From: Nanosynbacter sp900555675
GTDB taxonomy: Bacteria > Patescibacteriota > Saccharimonadia > Saccharimonadales > Saccharimonadaceae
Direction of reading: 5' to 3'
Length of the DNA: 64,000 nt
Assembly (NCBI RefSeq): GCF_022828245.2
Contig: NZ_CP157587.1
Location: forward strand, 186,001 to 250,000
The translations under genes were made by a program, and so were the position numbers. Within the stretch, counting starts at the first letter, position 1. The number at the start of each line of letters is the position of its first letter. The notes under the pieces are model-generated. The model did no database searches, was not told where the DNA came from, and was given only the letters and a program-made list of their open reading frames with translations. Shown here piece after piece: positions 49,828 through 57,510 of the stretch.

Positions 49828-51081
49828 ATGGATCAAGAATTAGCGCTGGCTATTTTACTGAGCGGTCGGTCGGCGTTGCTGACTGGTGCGGCTGGAACGG
49901 GCAAAACTTACCTGTTGAATACTTTTATTGCGCAGGCGCGAAAACGGGGTAAAAAGGTGTCGGTAACAGCGACAACTGGTCTGGCGGCTACGCATCTTGG
50001 CGGCAATACGATTCACAGCTGGAGTGGTATTGGCGTGAGTGATCATTTGCCGAACAATTTTTTTGAACGATTGTCAAAAACGCGGCGTGATGTGATTTCT
50101 AAAACTGACGTGCTGATTATTGACGAGATTTCAATGCTTCACGATTTTCGGCTGGATATGATTGATAAAGTTTTAAGAACCGTCAGGGAAAATGATCGGC
50201 CATTTGGTGGCATTCAGTTGGTGATGAGCGGCGACTTTTTCCAATTGCCGCCAGTGAATCGTCCGAACGAGCAGGGCGGCGGTTTTGTGGTTTATTCTGA
50301 TGCTTGGCAAGAACTTCAGCCGGCGGTTTTATATTTGGAGCGACAATATCGTCAGAATGATGAGCAGCTTTTGGAGATTCTGACCGCTCTAAGAACTGGC
50401 GATGTTAGGCGACGTCACGTCGAGGCGTTGTTGGCGCGCACGGAAATTGAGCCGCCAGATGGCGACATTACAGAGCTGCACACCGTAAACGTCGATGTTG
50501 ATGATATCAATATTCAAAAATTGGCGGAATTACCAGGAGAAGAGCGATCGTATCAGCAAACGACGACGGGCTCGAAAATTTATGTAGAGAATCTGCAAAG
50601 GTCGGTTCTGGCTCCAGAAAATCTGGTGATTAAGCTGGGCGCGTTGGTGATGGCGGTTAAAAATTCGCCACAAAAATTATATGCCAATGGTAGCATTGGA
50701 ACGGTAGTTGATTTTGAGCCGTTGACGGAATATCCGGTTGTTGAGTTTCGAGACGGTCGTCGGGTGACGATGGTACCGGATGTTTGGGAATTGCGGGACG
50801 GAGAGCGCAAACGAGCGAGTATTTCTCAGGTTCCGCTGCGTTTGGCGTGGGCTATAACGGTTCACAAAAGTCAGGGAATGACGCTGGATGTGGCTAAGAT
50901 TGACCTGAGGAAGGCGTTTGTTGAGGGTATGGGTTATGTGGCTTTGAGTCGCGTGCGAGATTTGGACAACTTATATCTATACGGAATTAACCGTAGGGCG
51001 CTGGAAGTTTCTCCTGACGCGCTGGCAATTGATGAGGTCTTGAGGCGGGCGAGTAGAGAGTCTGTTGAGAGATATAAATAG
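49828..51081 (+). CDS. PIF1-like superfamily 1B DNA helicase
   Basis: This 417-residue ATPase has Walker A ALLTGAAGTGKTYLLNTFIA, motif Ia and the PIF1-type TTGLAATHLGGNTIHSWSGI, Walker B LIIDEISMLHDFRLDMID, motif III MSGDFFQLPPV, and the C-terminal UvrD-like motif AWAITVHKSQGMTLDVAKID with GMGYVALSRVRDL. PIF1 helicases unwind 5'-3' at forks, G-quadruplexes and R-loops. It is co-transcribed with the DUF4868 gene and ends at a strong terminator. Confidence 0.92.
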   Translation: MDQELALAILLSGRSALLTGAAGTGKTYLLNTFIAQARKRGKKVSVTATTGLAATHLGGNTIHSWSGIGVSDHLPNNFFERLSKTRRDVISKTDVLIIDEISMLHDFRLDMIDKVLRTVRENDRPFGGIQLVMSGDFFQLPPVNRPNEQGGGFVVYSDAWQELQPAVLYLERQYRQNDEQLLEILTALRTGDVRRRHVEALLARTEIEPPDGDITELHTVNVDVDDINIQKLAELPGEERSYQQTTTGSKIYVENLQRSVLAPENLVIKLGALVMAVKNSPQKLYANGSIGTVVDFEPLTEYPVVEFRDGRRVTMVPDVWELRDGERKRASISQVPLRLAWAITVHKSQGMTLDVAKIDLRKAFVEGMGYVALSRVRDLDNLYLYGINRRALEVSPDALAIDEVLRRASRESVERYK

Positions 51082-51109
51082 CGTAGACTTACATCAACTC
51101 AACACTAGG

Positions 51110-51139
51110 CTTTTCCACAAAAATGTGGAAAAGTTTTTA
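51110..51139 (+). terminator. Terminator after the helicase gene
   Basis: Perfect 10-bp stem (51110-51119 with 51124-51133), 4-nt A loop, then TTTTTAT. Confidence 0.85.
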
Positions 51140-51152
51140 TTTGATGCAAAAA

Positions 51153-51219
51153 TGGGTAAAAAGTCATAAAAAGGGCTTGCAAGTGGGTAGCTGTGGGTAG
51201 TATAGTGGAGTCAGTGGAA
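51153..51219 (+). promoter_or_regulatory. Likely MraZ-binding repeats
   Basis: TGGGT occurs at 51153-51157, 51184-51188 and 51194-51198, with variants TGGAG (51206) and TGGAA (51215). The central pair is 10 bp apart, matching the TGGGN repeats with 5-nt gaps bound by E. coli MraZ. They overlap the mraZ promoter, as expected for autoregulation. Confidence 0.65.
51177..51206 (+). promoter_or_regulatory. Promoter of mraZ and the dcw cluster
   Basis: TTGCAA (51177-51182), 18 nt, TATAGT (51201-51206), interleaved with the TGGGT repeats. A leader of about 90 nt follows, with GAAGGAAGGA before the GTG. Confidence 0.55.
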
Positions 51220-51298
51220 CGAAAGTTGATGGAAAATCACCAACAAAAACAAACATCCACTGTAAAAAACAACTAATCTACCACGAAGGAAGGACGAC

Positions 51299-51667
51299 GT
51301 GCAGACAGATTACTTTGAGCGCAAGTTGGACGACAAGCGACGCTTGACAATTCCGGCTGAGCTCAGGGCAGAATTTGCATCAGGCGTCGTGCTAACTCGC
51401 GGGTTTGGTAAATATCTCCACTTATATCCACAGCAAATCTGGGATCGGGAAGTGGAAAGCGCTCTAACGGGAAGTATTCTGGATGAGCGAGTTGCCGACC
51501 TGAACGTTAAATTCCGACGAGGTAAAACCGCATCGGCGCTCGACCAAAAACAAGGACGAGTGACGATTGAGCAGCATTTGCTCGACTACGCTGGAATTGA
51601 CAGAGAAGTCGTTGCTGTGCGAGCAGGGGAATATTTTCGGCTAATAGCGGCCGAGAGTGCAGAATAG
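51299..51667 (+). CDS. mraZ: Transcriptional regulator MraZ
   Basis: MraZ is a ring-forming AbrB-type DNA-binding protein that controls the dcw cluster. The 122-residue protein has two half-repeats: LDDKRRLTIPAELRAEF with VVLTRGFGKYLHLYP, and KQGRVTIEQHLLDYAGIDRE with VVAVRAGEYFRLI. It starts at GTG after AAGGAAGGA. The first gene of the dcw cluster here, as usual. Confidence 0.95.
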   Translation: MQTDYFERKLDDKRRLTIPAELRAEFASGVVLTRGFGKYLHLYPQQIWDREVESALTGSILDERVADLNVKFRRGKTASALDQKQGRVTIEQHLLDYAGIDREVVAVRAGEYFRLIAAESAE

Positions 51668-51700
51668 TAGATTAGCTAAGCACTTTAACAATTAAAACCT

Positions 51701-51935
51701 CTCGAGATCAACTATCTGGGTATTTGAAAATGGCATGTGGCAATTTGCTCCACATTAAAAAAGGCAACGCACCTTCCTCAAACACCTCCCAAAAAAACTC
51801 CACCTCACACATAAGTCTCTTTGGAAAACATGGTTGTTACTGACAATCAACAAATTTCCACTCTAAGACAACAAAAACAAACAAAACACAAATACAAAAA
51901 AGCCAGAATTAAATATCCAGTTAGGTGATCTCGAG
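51701..51935 (+). ncRNA. Candidate structured RNA closed by a 27-bp inverted repeat
   Basis: The 291-nt gap between mraZ and rsmH holds no gene. Positions 51701-51727 pair with 51909-51935 over 27 positions with two mismatches and two G-T wobbles; 51732-51734 then pair with 51902-51904 beyond a 4x4 internal loop. Inside is a hairpin (arms ATGTGG and CCACAT near 51735-51755) and a G-poor, A/C-rich stretch with three anti-Shine-Dalgarno-like motifs (ACCTTCCTC, ACACCTCCC, CCACCTCAC, about 51771-51814). The shape suggests a trans-acting RNA or processed leader. The strand is assumed; a MITE-like element is an alternative. No promoter of its own is clear. Confidence 0.35.
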
Positions 51936-51946
51936 CATTATTTCTG

Positions 51947-51952
51947 TATAAT
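51947..51952 (+). promoter_or_regulatory. -10 box of rsmH
   Basis: TATAAT 6 nt before the ATG; predicted leaderless start, separate from the mraZ promoter. Confidence 0.6.
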
Positions 51953-51958
51953 GGAATA

Positions 51959-52879
51959 ATGATGAGTATTAAAGAACATCCACCACAGTCGGAAGAACTC
52001 CAAGCGAGCGAACCGATCCATGTTCCCGTACTTTTGGAGATAACCCTTAGCAAGCTGCAGCCAGTCGAAGGCGAGTCGTATCTCGACTTGACGGCTGGCT
52101 ATGGCGGCCATGCCAGGGCATTCTTAAATAGGACGGATAATTACTTGAACTCAGTGTTAGTAGATCGCGACGAAAACGCGATTAAAACATTGGGCGATTT
52201 GGCTGAAAAAGGCGTAACTTTAATTCACAAAGATTTTGTGAGCGCGGCGCAAGATTTAGTCAAGCAGGGACGTAAGTTTGACGTGATTTTGGCTGATTTG
52301 GGGGTGTCGTCACCGCAGCTTGACAGAGCAGAGAGAGGTTTTTCGTTCAGATTTGACGGTCCGCTAGATATGCGGATGGACAATCGGACGGAAATTACAG
52401 CGGCAGATATTGTCAATTCGTATTCGGTTGATGATTTGACGCAACTGATTATTCGTTACGGCGAAGAAAATCCCGGGCGAGCAAGGCGAATTGCACAGGC
52501 AATTGTAAAAGCTCGACCAATTCAGGGAACGACTGAGCTGGCTGATCTGATCAAGCAAACCGTTGGTCGCGGTAGCATGAAGCATCATCCTGCGACTCGT
52601 ACCTTTCAGGCGCTACGCATTGAAGTCAATCGCGAACTTAAGCTGATTGAAGAACTATTGCCACTTTTGCCACGCTTACTTAATAAGGACGGGCGAGTAG
52701 GAATAATTAGTTTTCATAGCTTGGAAGACAGATTGATCAAGCGTTACTTTTCGGAGCAAGCGGCGGCTGGCTATGAGGCTGAGCTGATTGTTCCAGAGAA
52801 AAAACCGGTGTCTGGAACTGAAGATGTTCACAATCCGCGTAGTCGAAGTGCAAAATTTCGATACGCCGTGAAAAAATAA
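51959..52879 (+). CDS. rsmH: 16S rRNA (cytosine-1402-N4)-methyltransferase
   Basis: RsmH (MraW) methylates C1402 in the ribosomal P site. The 306-residue protein has HVPVLLEITLSKLQPVEGES, the SAM loop YLDLTAGYGGHARAFL, ILADLGVSSPQLDRAERGFS, PLDMRMDNRTEITAADIVNS, RTFQALRIEVNRELKLIEEL and GIISFHSLEDRLIKRYF. All family motifs are present. Two adjacent ATG codons (51959, 51962) are possible starts. Confidence 0.96.
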   Translation: MMSIKEHPPQSEELQASEPIHVPVLLEITLSKLQPVEGESYLDLTAGYGGHARAFLNRTDNYLNSVLVDRDENAIKTLGDLAEKGVTLIHKDFVSAAQDLVKQGRKFDVILADLGVSSPQLDRAERGFSFRFDGPLDMRMDNRTEITAADIVNSYSVDDLTQLIIRYGEENPGRARRIAQAIVKARPIQGTTELADLIKQTVGRGSMKHHPATRTFQALRIEVNRELKLIEELLPLLPRLLNKDGRVGIISFHSLEDRLIKRYFSEQAAAGYEAELIVPEKKPVSGTEDVHNPRSRSAKFRYAVKK

Positions 52880-52902
52880 AACAAAAAAGAAGGAGGCACA
52901 AT

Positions 52903-52974
52903 ATGCCAATCCACATCAAAGTAGAATTCCAGAATACAGACAAGGCAGAGACTGTTTCAGTACGCCGCGGCTAA
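52903..52974 (+). CDS. Possible 23-residue small protein
   Basis: This frame (MPIHIKVEFQNTDKAETVSV plus RRG) has an unusually strong AAGGAGG ribosome-binding site at ideal spacing, 23 nt after rsmH, and a strong terminator close behind. It has beta-strand character and no membrane segment. A function cannot be inferred. It might be a real micro-protein or the remnant of a longer gene. Confidence 0.45.
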   Translation: MPIHIKVEFQNTDKAETVSVRRG

Positions 52975-53000
52975 ACTAAAGCGTATTCCGGAATATATAG

Positions 53001-53040
53001 AAAAACCAGCCTGTCTTTAACGGGCGGGCTGGTTTGTTAT
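53001..53040 (+). terminator. Terminator between rsmH and the ftsL-like gene
   Basis: Stem of up to 13 bp (53003-53015 with 53023-53035) with two wobbles, followed by TTTGTT. It splits the dcw cluster into two transcripts. Confidence 0.75.
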
Positions 53041-53076
53041 GCTAAATACAAATATAAACATAAAAGATAGAGACAA

Positions 53077-53418
53077 ATGACAAACACCACCACATTTACT
53101 TCACGACGTTCACACGGTCAATTGCGCCGAAATCAGAATTCTACACGTTTTCAGTCTCAGGTCAAACTTGGTCCTGTTGCTCATACAGTGCTAGTTGCAT
53201 TGATGATTACAGTACTGGGCTTGATTTATCTTACTCAGGCAACCAGGCTCACGGCTTACGGCTATGAAGCTCAGAGTCTGGATACAAAAATCACCGAACT
53301 AAGCGCAAAAAAGTCAGAATTGGAAGTGCAGAATGCGCGTCTGACGGCGTTAGAGAAGGTGAAGAATAGCAATGTCGCTTCAGCTATGACGACAACTGAA
53401 ACGCATTACGCTCAATAG
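53077..53418 (+). CDS. ftsL: FtsL-like cell division protein
   Basis: This 113-residue protein has a cytoplasmic basic N terminus, one membrane helix (VAHTVLVALMITVLGLIYLT, residues ~33-52) and a short coiled coil outside (AQSLDTKITELSAKKSELEV). That is the plan of FtsL/DivIC proteins, which hold FtsQ, FtsW and FtsI together. FtsL diverges too fast for a firm sequence match; the call rests on topology and position between rsmH and ftsI. Confidence 0.8.
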   Translation: MTNTTTFTSRRSHGQLRRNQNSTRFQSQVKLGPVAHTVLVALMITVLGLIYLTQATRLTAYGYEAQSLDTKITELSAKKSELEVQNARLTALEKVKNSNVASAMTTTETHYAQ

Positions 53419-53421
53419 TGA

Positions 53422-53427
53422 TATAAT
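53422..53427 (+). promoter_or_regulatory. -10 box of ftsI
   Basis: TATAAT 12 nt before the ATG; short leader without a clear ribosome-binding site. Confidence 0.45.
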
Positions 53428-53439
53428 AAGATAAGCAAT

Positions 53440-55185
53440 ATGCAGCGGCTTATTCGTTCAAGAACTGGTTGGTTAGCCATCGCTTTACTAGTAGTGATGG
53501 CAGCTTTTGTGTTGCGATTATTTCAATTGCAGATTTTGCAATATGGCAAATATACGGAATTAGCGCGGGCGAGTCAGCAGCGTCAATTTATCATTCCTGC
53601 AGAGCGCGGGAAAATTTACATGATGGACGGTAAAACGCCAGTTCCTGTGGTGCTTAATCGGGCGGTCTATACGGTGATTGCGGACCCGCAGTCGATTGAC
53701 GATAAAGAGCGGAGCCAGCTTGTTGATAGTTTGAGGGAAATTGCTGGTGGTGAAATGACGGAAAATGTATCTGAACGGCTCAATAATAAAAAGTCGCGCT
53801 ATGAAGTTTTAGCGAAAAATATCACCAGAACTCAAGCGGAAAAATTGAAAAAGAAAAACTTTGCGGGTGTGTTGTATCAGCAAAGTTCTATTCGAAATTA
53901 TCCTGAGGGCGAACTGGGCGCGCACGTGCTTGGATTTGTGAATGCGGCTGGCGAAGGTCAATATGGCATCGAAGGCTCTTTGAATAAGCAGCTTAAGGGT
54001 CGGGACGGGCTATTGCAATCTGTAACTGACGTAAGGAATATACCTTTGACGGTTGGAAAAAATAATATGCGAATCGAGGCGAAATCTGGTGACAATTTAG
54101 CGCTGACGGTGGATAGGAATATCCAGAATCAGACTGAATTGGCATTGAAAAAAGGAGTCGAAGCAGCTGGCGCCACTGAGGGAAGTGTGATTGTTATGAA
54201 TCCGAAAAACGGTCAAGTTCTGGCAATGGCGAATTATCCGACTTATAATCCAGCGGATTTTGCCAAGCAGAAAAACGGGTCGGTGTTTGTGGATAGCGCG
54301 TCGATGGTGCCGTTTGAGCCGGGTTCGATTATCAAGTCCTTTAGTTTCGCTACGGCAATTGACAAGGGTGTTATTACTCCGTCCAGCACGTATAATAATA
54401 CCGATTGTATTAAAGTCGCTGACCGCACGATGTGTAATGCCTTGAGAGGTTTGGGCGGCACGATGACGATTCAAGGTGCGTTTAACAATTCGCTCAACGT
54501 CGGTACGATTACCGCGATTCGAAAATTAGGAAATGGTTCGCAGATTAATTTGCCGGCTCGCCAGACTTTGTACGAATATTATCACGATAAATTTGGCTTT
54601 GGCACCAAAACCGGAATTGAGCTGGGCGAGGCTTCGGGCTATATTTATCCGCCAGATAGCGCTGAGGGAAATGAGGTTCGCTATTCGGCTATGACCTACG
54701 GGCAAAGTATGAACTTGACTATGGTTCAAGTCGCGGCTGGATTTTCGTCGCTAGTTAACGAAGGCCAATATTACAGGCCAACCATTCTCGTCGGCACAAT
54801 TGACGAATCTGGCAATCTGAAATCGTCGGAAAATAAAGCCATTCGCCAAACTGTAAGCGGCGGTACGTCATCACAGATGCGAACGATGCTAACGACAGCG
54901 CGCCGATCTTCATTCCTATCAAAGAGTGACAAATCTGGCTATGAAATTGGCGGAAAAACTGGTACTTCTGAAGCGGTGGTTAATGGCGCTTACACTCAGA
55001 AGGAGACGATTGCTACATATATTGGTTATGGCGGTGGAAAAAATGGCGCCGAATATGTCATAATGGTACGTGTAGCGGCTCCAGGCAAGGGGATTAATTT
55101 GCAAGGAAATCTTCACGCTGGACCAATTTTTACAGATATATCCAACTGGATGATTGATTATATGAAAATAGCACCAAAGGAATAA
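53440..55185 (+). CDS. ftsI: Septal transpeptidase FtsI/PBP2-type
   Basis: This class B penicillin-binding protein crosslinks septal peptidoglycan. The 581-residue protein has an N-terminal membrane anchor (WLAIALLVVMAAFVLRLFQL), a dimerisation domain (NYPEGELGAHVLGFVNAAGE), and the transpeptidase domain with SxxK in EPGSIIKSFSFAT, SxN in FNNSLNVGTI, and KTGT in IGGKTGTSEAV. All catalytic motifs are intact. No PASTA domains are present. Confidence 0.95.
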   Translation: MQRLIRSRTGWLAIALLVVMAAFVLRLFQLQILQYGKYTELARASQQRQFIIPAERGKIYMMDGKTPVPVVLNRAVYTVIADPQSIDDKERSQLVDSLREIAGGEMTENVSERLNNKKSRYEVLAKNITRTQAEKLKKKNFAGVLYQQSSIRNYPEGELGAHVLGFVNAAGEGQYGIEGSLNKQLKGRDGLLQSVTDVRNIPLTVGKNNMRIEAKSGDNLALTVDRNIQNQTELALKKGVEAAGATEGSVIVMNPKNGQVLAMANYPTYNPADFAKQKNGSVFVDSASMVPFEPGSIIKSFSFATAIDKGVITPSSTYNNTDCIKVADRTMCNALRGLGGTMTIQGAFNNSLNVGTITAIRKLGNGSQINLPARQTLYEYYHDKFGFGTKTGIELGEASGYIYPPDSAEGNEVRYSAMTYGQSMNLTMVQVAAGFSSLVNEGQYYRPTILVGTIDESGNLKSSENKAIRQTVSGGTSSQMRTMLTTARRSSFLSKSDKSGYEIGGKTGTSEAVVNGAYTQKETIATYIGYGGGKNGAEYVIMVRVAAPGKGINLQGNLHAGPIFTDISNWMIDYMKIAPKE

Positions 55186-55187
55186 AT

Positions 55188-56225
55188 ATGGGAATAGCTT
55201 TACAAACAATGACCAATGAATTGACGCACGTGTTTTTACTGAGCGTCGGCGCGTTTTTACTAGCGATGTTTTTAACGCCAATTTATACGTTTTTCGCTTA
55301 TCGATATCGCTTCTGGAAGCGCCAAAGGTCGGAAAGTACTGATGGGAAAAAGCTAAAGGTTTTTGCCAAATTCCAAGCGGCAAAATTGCGGCGAAACATT
55401 CCGACGATGGCTGGAGTAATTGGCGTAATTTCAATCTTTGTGGTGACGATTTTCTTCAATTTAGACCGAGCGCAGACCTGGCTTCCTCTGGCAGCGTTGG
55501 TTGGTGGCGGAATTGTCGGGCTGATTGACGATATCATCAATCTGCGTGGTTTGGGTGGCGGCGCCGCTGGGCTTCGTAGTCCAGTGAAGTTTGCGCTGAT
55601 CACGTTGATTGGCGTGGTGCTTGGTTGGTTTTTCTTTGCCAAACTGGGCGTGGCGAGTTTCCACGTACCGTTTGTGGGTGAAGTGAATATTGGATGGTTG
55701 ATAGTTCCATTGTTTGCATTTGCAGTGGTGGCTACCGGTAACGCTGTTAATATTTCTGACGGAATGGACGGGCTGGCAGGCGGGCTGCTTGGTATTAGCT
55801 TTGGAGCATTTGGCGTGATTGCTTTATTGCAGCAACATGTTATATTGGCGGGATTTTGCTTTACGGTTGTCGGAGTGCTCTTGAGCTATTTGTGGTTCAA
55901 TATTTACCCAGCTCGATTCTTCATGGGTGACGTTGGAAGTTTTGCTTACGGCGCGTGTTTGGGCGTTGTGGCAATGCTGACCGACTCTTTGCTTTTACTT
56001 CCTGTGATTGGTCTGCTATTTGTAATTGAGGCGGGATCAAGCTTGGCTCAAATCGTCAGCAAGAAGCTGTTTAAGAGAAAGATTTTCTTATCTGCGCCGA
56101 TTCATCATCACTTGGAGGCGATTGGTTGGCCAGAAACTAAAGTGACGATGCGCTTCTGGGTTATTGGCTGCGTGATGGCGTTTATTGGTGTGATGCTGGC
56201 GCTCGCTGGAGGTCATATTGCGTAA
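55188..56225 (+). CDS. mraY: Phospho-MurNAc-pentapeptide translocase MraY
   Basis: MraY makes lipid I from UDP-MurNAc-pentapeptide and undecaprenyl phosphate. The 345-residue protein has about ten membrane helices and the motifs PTMAGVIGVISIFVV, GLIDDIINLRG, NAVNISDGMDGLAGGLLGIS, FMGDVGSFAYGACLG and APIHHHLEAIGWPETKV (the HHH loop). It is coupled to ftsW by an 8-nt overlap and starts 2 nt after ftsI. Confidence 0.96.
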   Translation: MGIALQTMTNELTHVFLLSVGAFLLAMFLTPIYTFFAYRYRFWKRQRSESTDGKKLKVFAKFQAAKLRRNIPTMAGVIGVISIFVVTIFFNLDRAQTWLPLAALVGGGIVGLIDDIINLRGLGGGAAGLRSPVKFALITLIGVVLGWFFFAKLGVASFHVPFVGEVNIGWLIVPLFAFAVVATGNAVNISDGMDGLAGGLLGISFGAFGVIALLQQHVILAGFCFTVVGVLLSYLWFNIYPARFFMGDVGSFAYGACLGVVAMLTDSLLLLPVIGLLFVIEAGSSLAQIVSKKLFKRKIFLSAPIHHHLEAIGWPETKVTMRFWVIGCVMAFIGVMLALAGGHIA

Positions 56226-57510
56226 TTCGGTCGCCAAAAGTCGTCAATCTATCGCTCAGCCGGTTAGAAGTCACCGGCCGATGTACCAGATTGTGCTTTA
56301 TATGGGGCTTTTGCTACTACTTGGGCTGATTGTTATGTATGCGCTGGGGCCGCAACGCGCCAACGTGATGAATTATGCTTACGGCACGAGTTATAGCGAT
56401 ACGTATTTCTTTGGCAAGCAGCTGACGAGTGTGTTTATTGCTATAGTAGCTTTTTCTGCGTTTTACTTTACGCCGTACAAATGGATTACCGGCGAGAGAT
56501 CAAAATACATTCTTTACGCTGGATTTGCGCTATGTATTTTACTATTTCTCTCGGGCGCAGTTCTTCATTTGTCATTTGCACAGGAAACTAACGGTGCGTA
56601 TCGATGGTTCCAATTGGGCGTACTGGGAAGCTTCCAGCCGTCGGAATTGCTCAAATATGGCGTACTATTGTTTTTGGCGGGATTTTTAGGGCGGCGCTCG
56701 CAACAGGGAAAATTGAACGACATCCAAGAAACTATCATTCCGCTGGGCATTATTTCCGGATTATCGCTGCTGATGATTGTGTTTTTGCAAAAAGACCTGG
56801 GAACGGGAATTTCGTTGATAGCGATTATTTTATCAATGATTTTGGTGGCTGGAATTGATTGGAAGATTTTCAAGAAGATTCTGGCGATTGTTGCACTTTG
56901 TGGTTTGGTGATGATTTTTACGTCGCCACACCGAATTGAGCGCGTGATGACTTTCGTGCAAGGCGATAGTCACAAAGGGACGAGTAGTCAGGAGAACAAG
57001 AATTATCACATTCAGCAGGCCAGAATTGCGATTGGCTCTGGCGGGCTTCTGGGGCTTGGAATTGGCAAAAGCGTTCAGGCGACAGGATATCTTCCAGAGG
57101 CGACTAACGATTCAATTTTTGCTGTCATGGGAGAAACGTTTGGCTTTGTCGGTTTAATGGCTATATTGGCGCTATTTACGGCGTTGCTACTATCAATTTT
57201 GCATGTAGCCGCGAGGCTTCCAAACGTAACGTTGCGGCTAATTGTGGCGGGAATTTTTGGCTGGATTGCTTCTCACGTGATACTGAATATCGCCGCAATG
57301 ACAGGATTAGCGCCACTTACTGGAATCCCATTGCCGTTATTAAGTTATGGCGGTACAAGCATGTTATTTATCGCGGCAGCGCTAGGTTTAGTTTTTCAAA
57401 TTTCCAAATATACGTCACATAAAGCATTAGAGGAGGGTGAAAGTGGCCAAGATCTTAGCGGTCGGCGGCGGCTCAGGCGGACACGTTACGCCAGTGGTAG
57501 CCGTATTTAG
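56218..57510 (+). CDS. ftsW: Septal glycosyltransferase FtsW
   Basis: FtsW is a SEDS-family polymerase that builds septal glycan chains with FtsI. The 430-residue protein has ten membrane helices and SEDS motifs: NGAYRWFQLGVLGSFQPSEL with LKYG, KDLGTGISL, GSGGLLGLGIGKS, EATNDSIFAVMGETFGFVG and TGIPLPLLSYGGTSM. The start is TTG with GGAGGTCA upstream, overlapping mraY. Its last ~25 residues are read in the murG region, an overlap of about 68 nt, which is unusually long. Confidence 0.93.
   Translation: MRNSVAKSRQSIAQPVRSHRPMYQIVLYMGLLLLLGLIVMYALGPQRANVMNYAYGTSYSDTYFFGKQLTSVFIAIVAFSAFYFTPYKWITGERSKYILYAGFALCILLFLSGAVLHLSFAQETNGAYRWFQLGVLGSFQPSELLKYGVLLFLAGFLGRRSQQGKLNDIQETIIPLGIISGLSLLMIVFLQKDLGTGISLIAIILSMILVAGIDWKIFKKILAIVALCGLVMIFTSPHRIERVMTFVQGDSHKGTSSQENKNYHIQQARIAIGSGGLLGLGIGKSVQATGYLPEATNDSIFAVMGETFGFVGLMAILALFTALLLSILHVAARLPNVTLRLIVAGIFGWIASHVILNIAAMTGLAPLTGIPLPLLSYGGTSMLFIAAALGLVFQISKYTSHKALEEGESGQDLSGRRRLRRTRYASGSRI

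Noticed and set aside
51701..51935. 6S RNA, RNase P RNA or tmRNA
   Set aside because: The long closing helix is reminiscent of 6S RNA, but the inner part is unstructured and G-poor, and I see none of the conserved core motifs.
51701..51935. MITE or insertion sequence with terminal inverted repeats
   Set aside because: No target duplication is visible at the ends, and no second copy is in the window; not excluded genome-wide.
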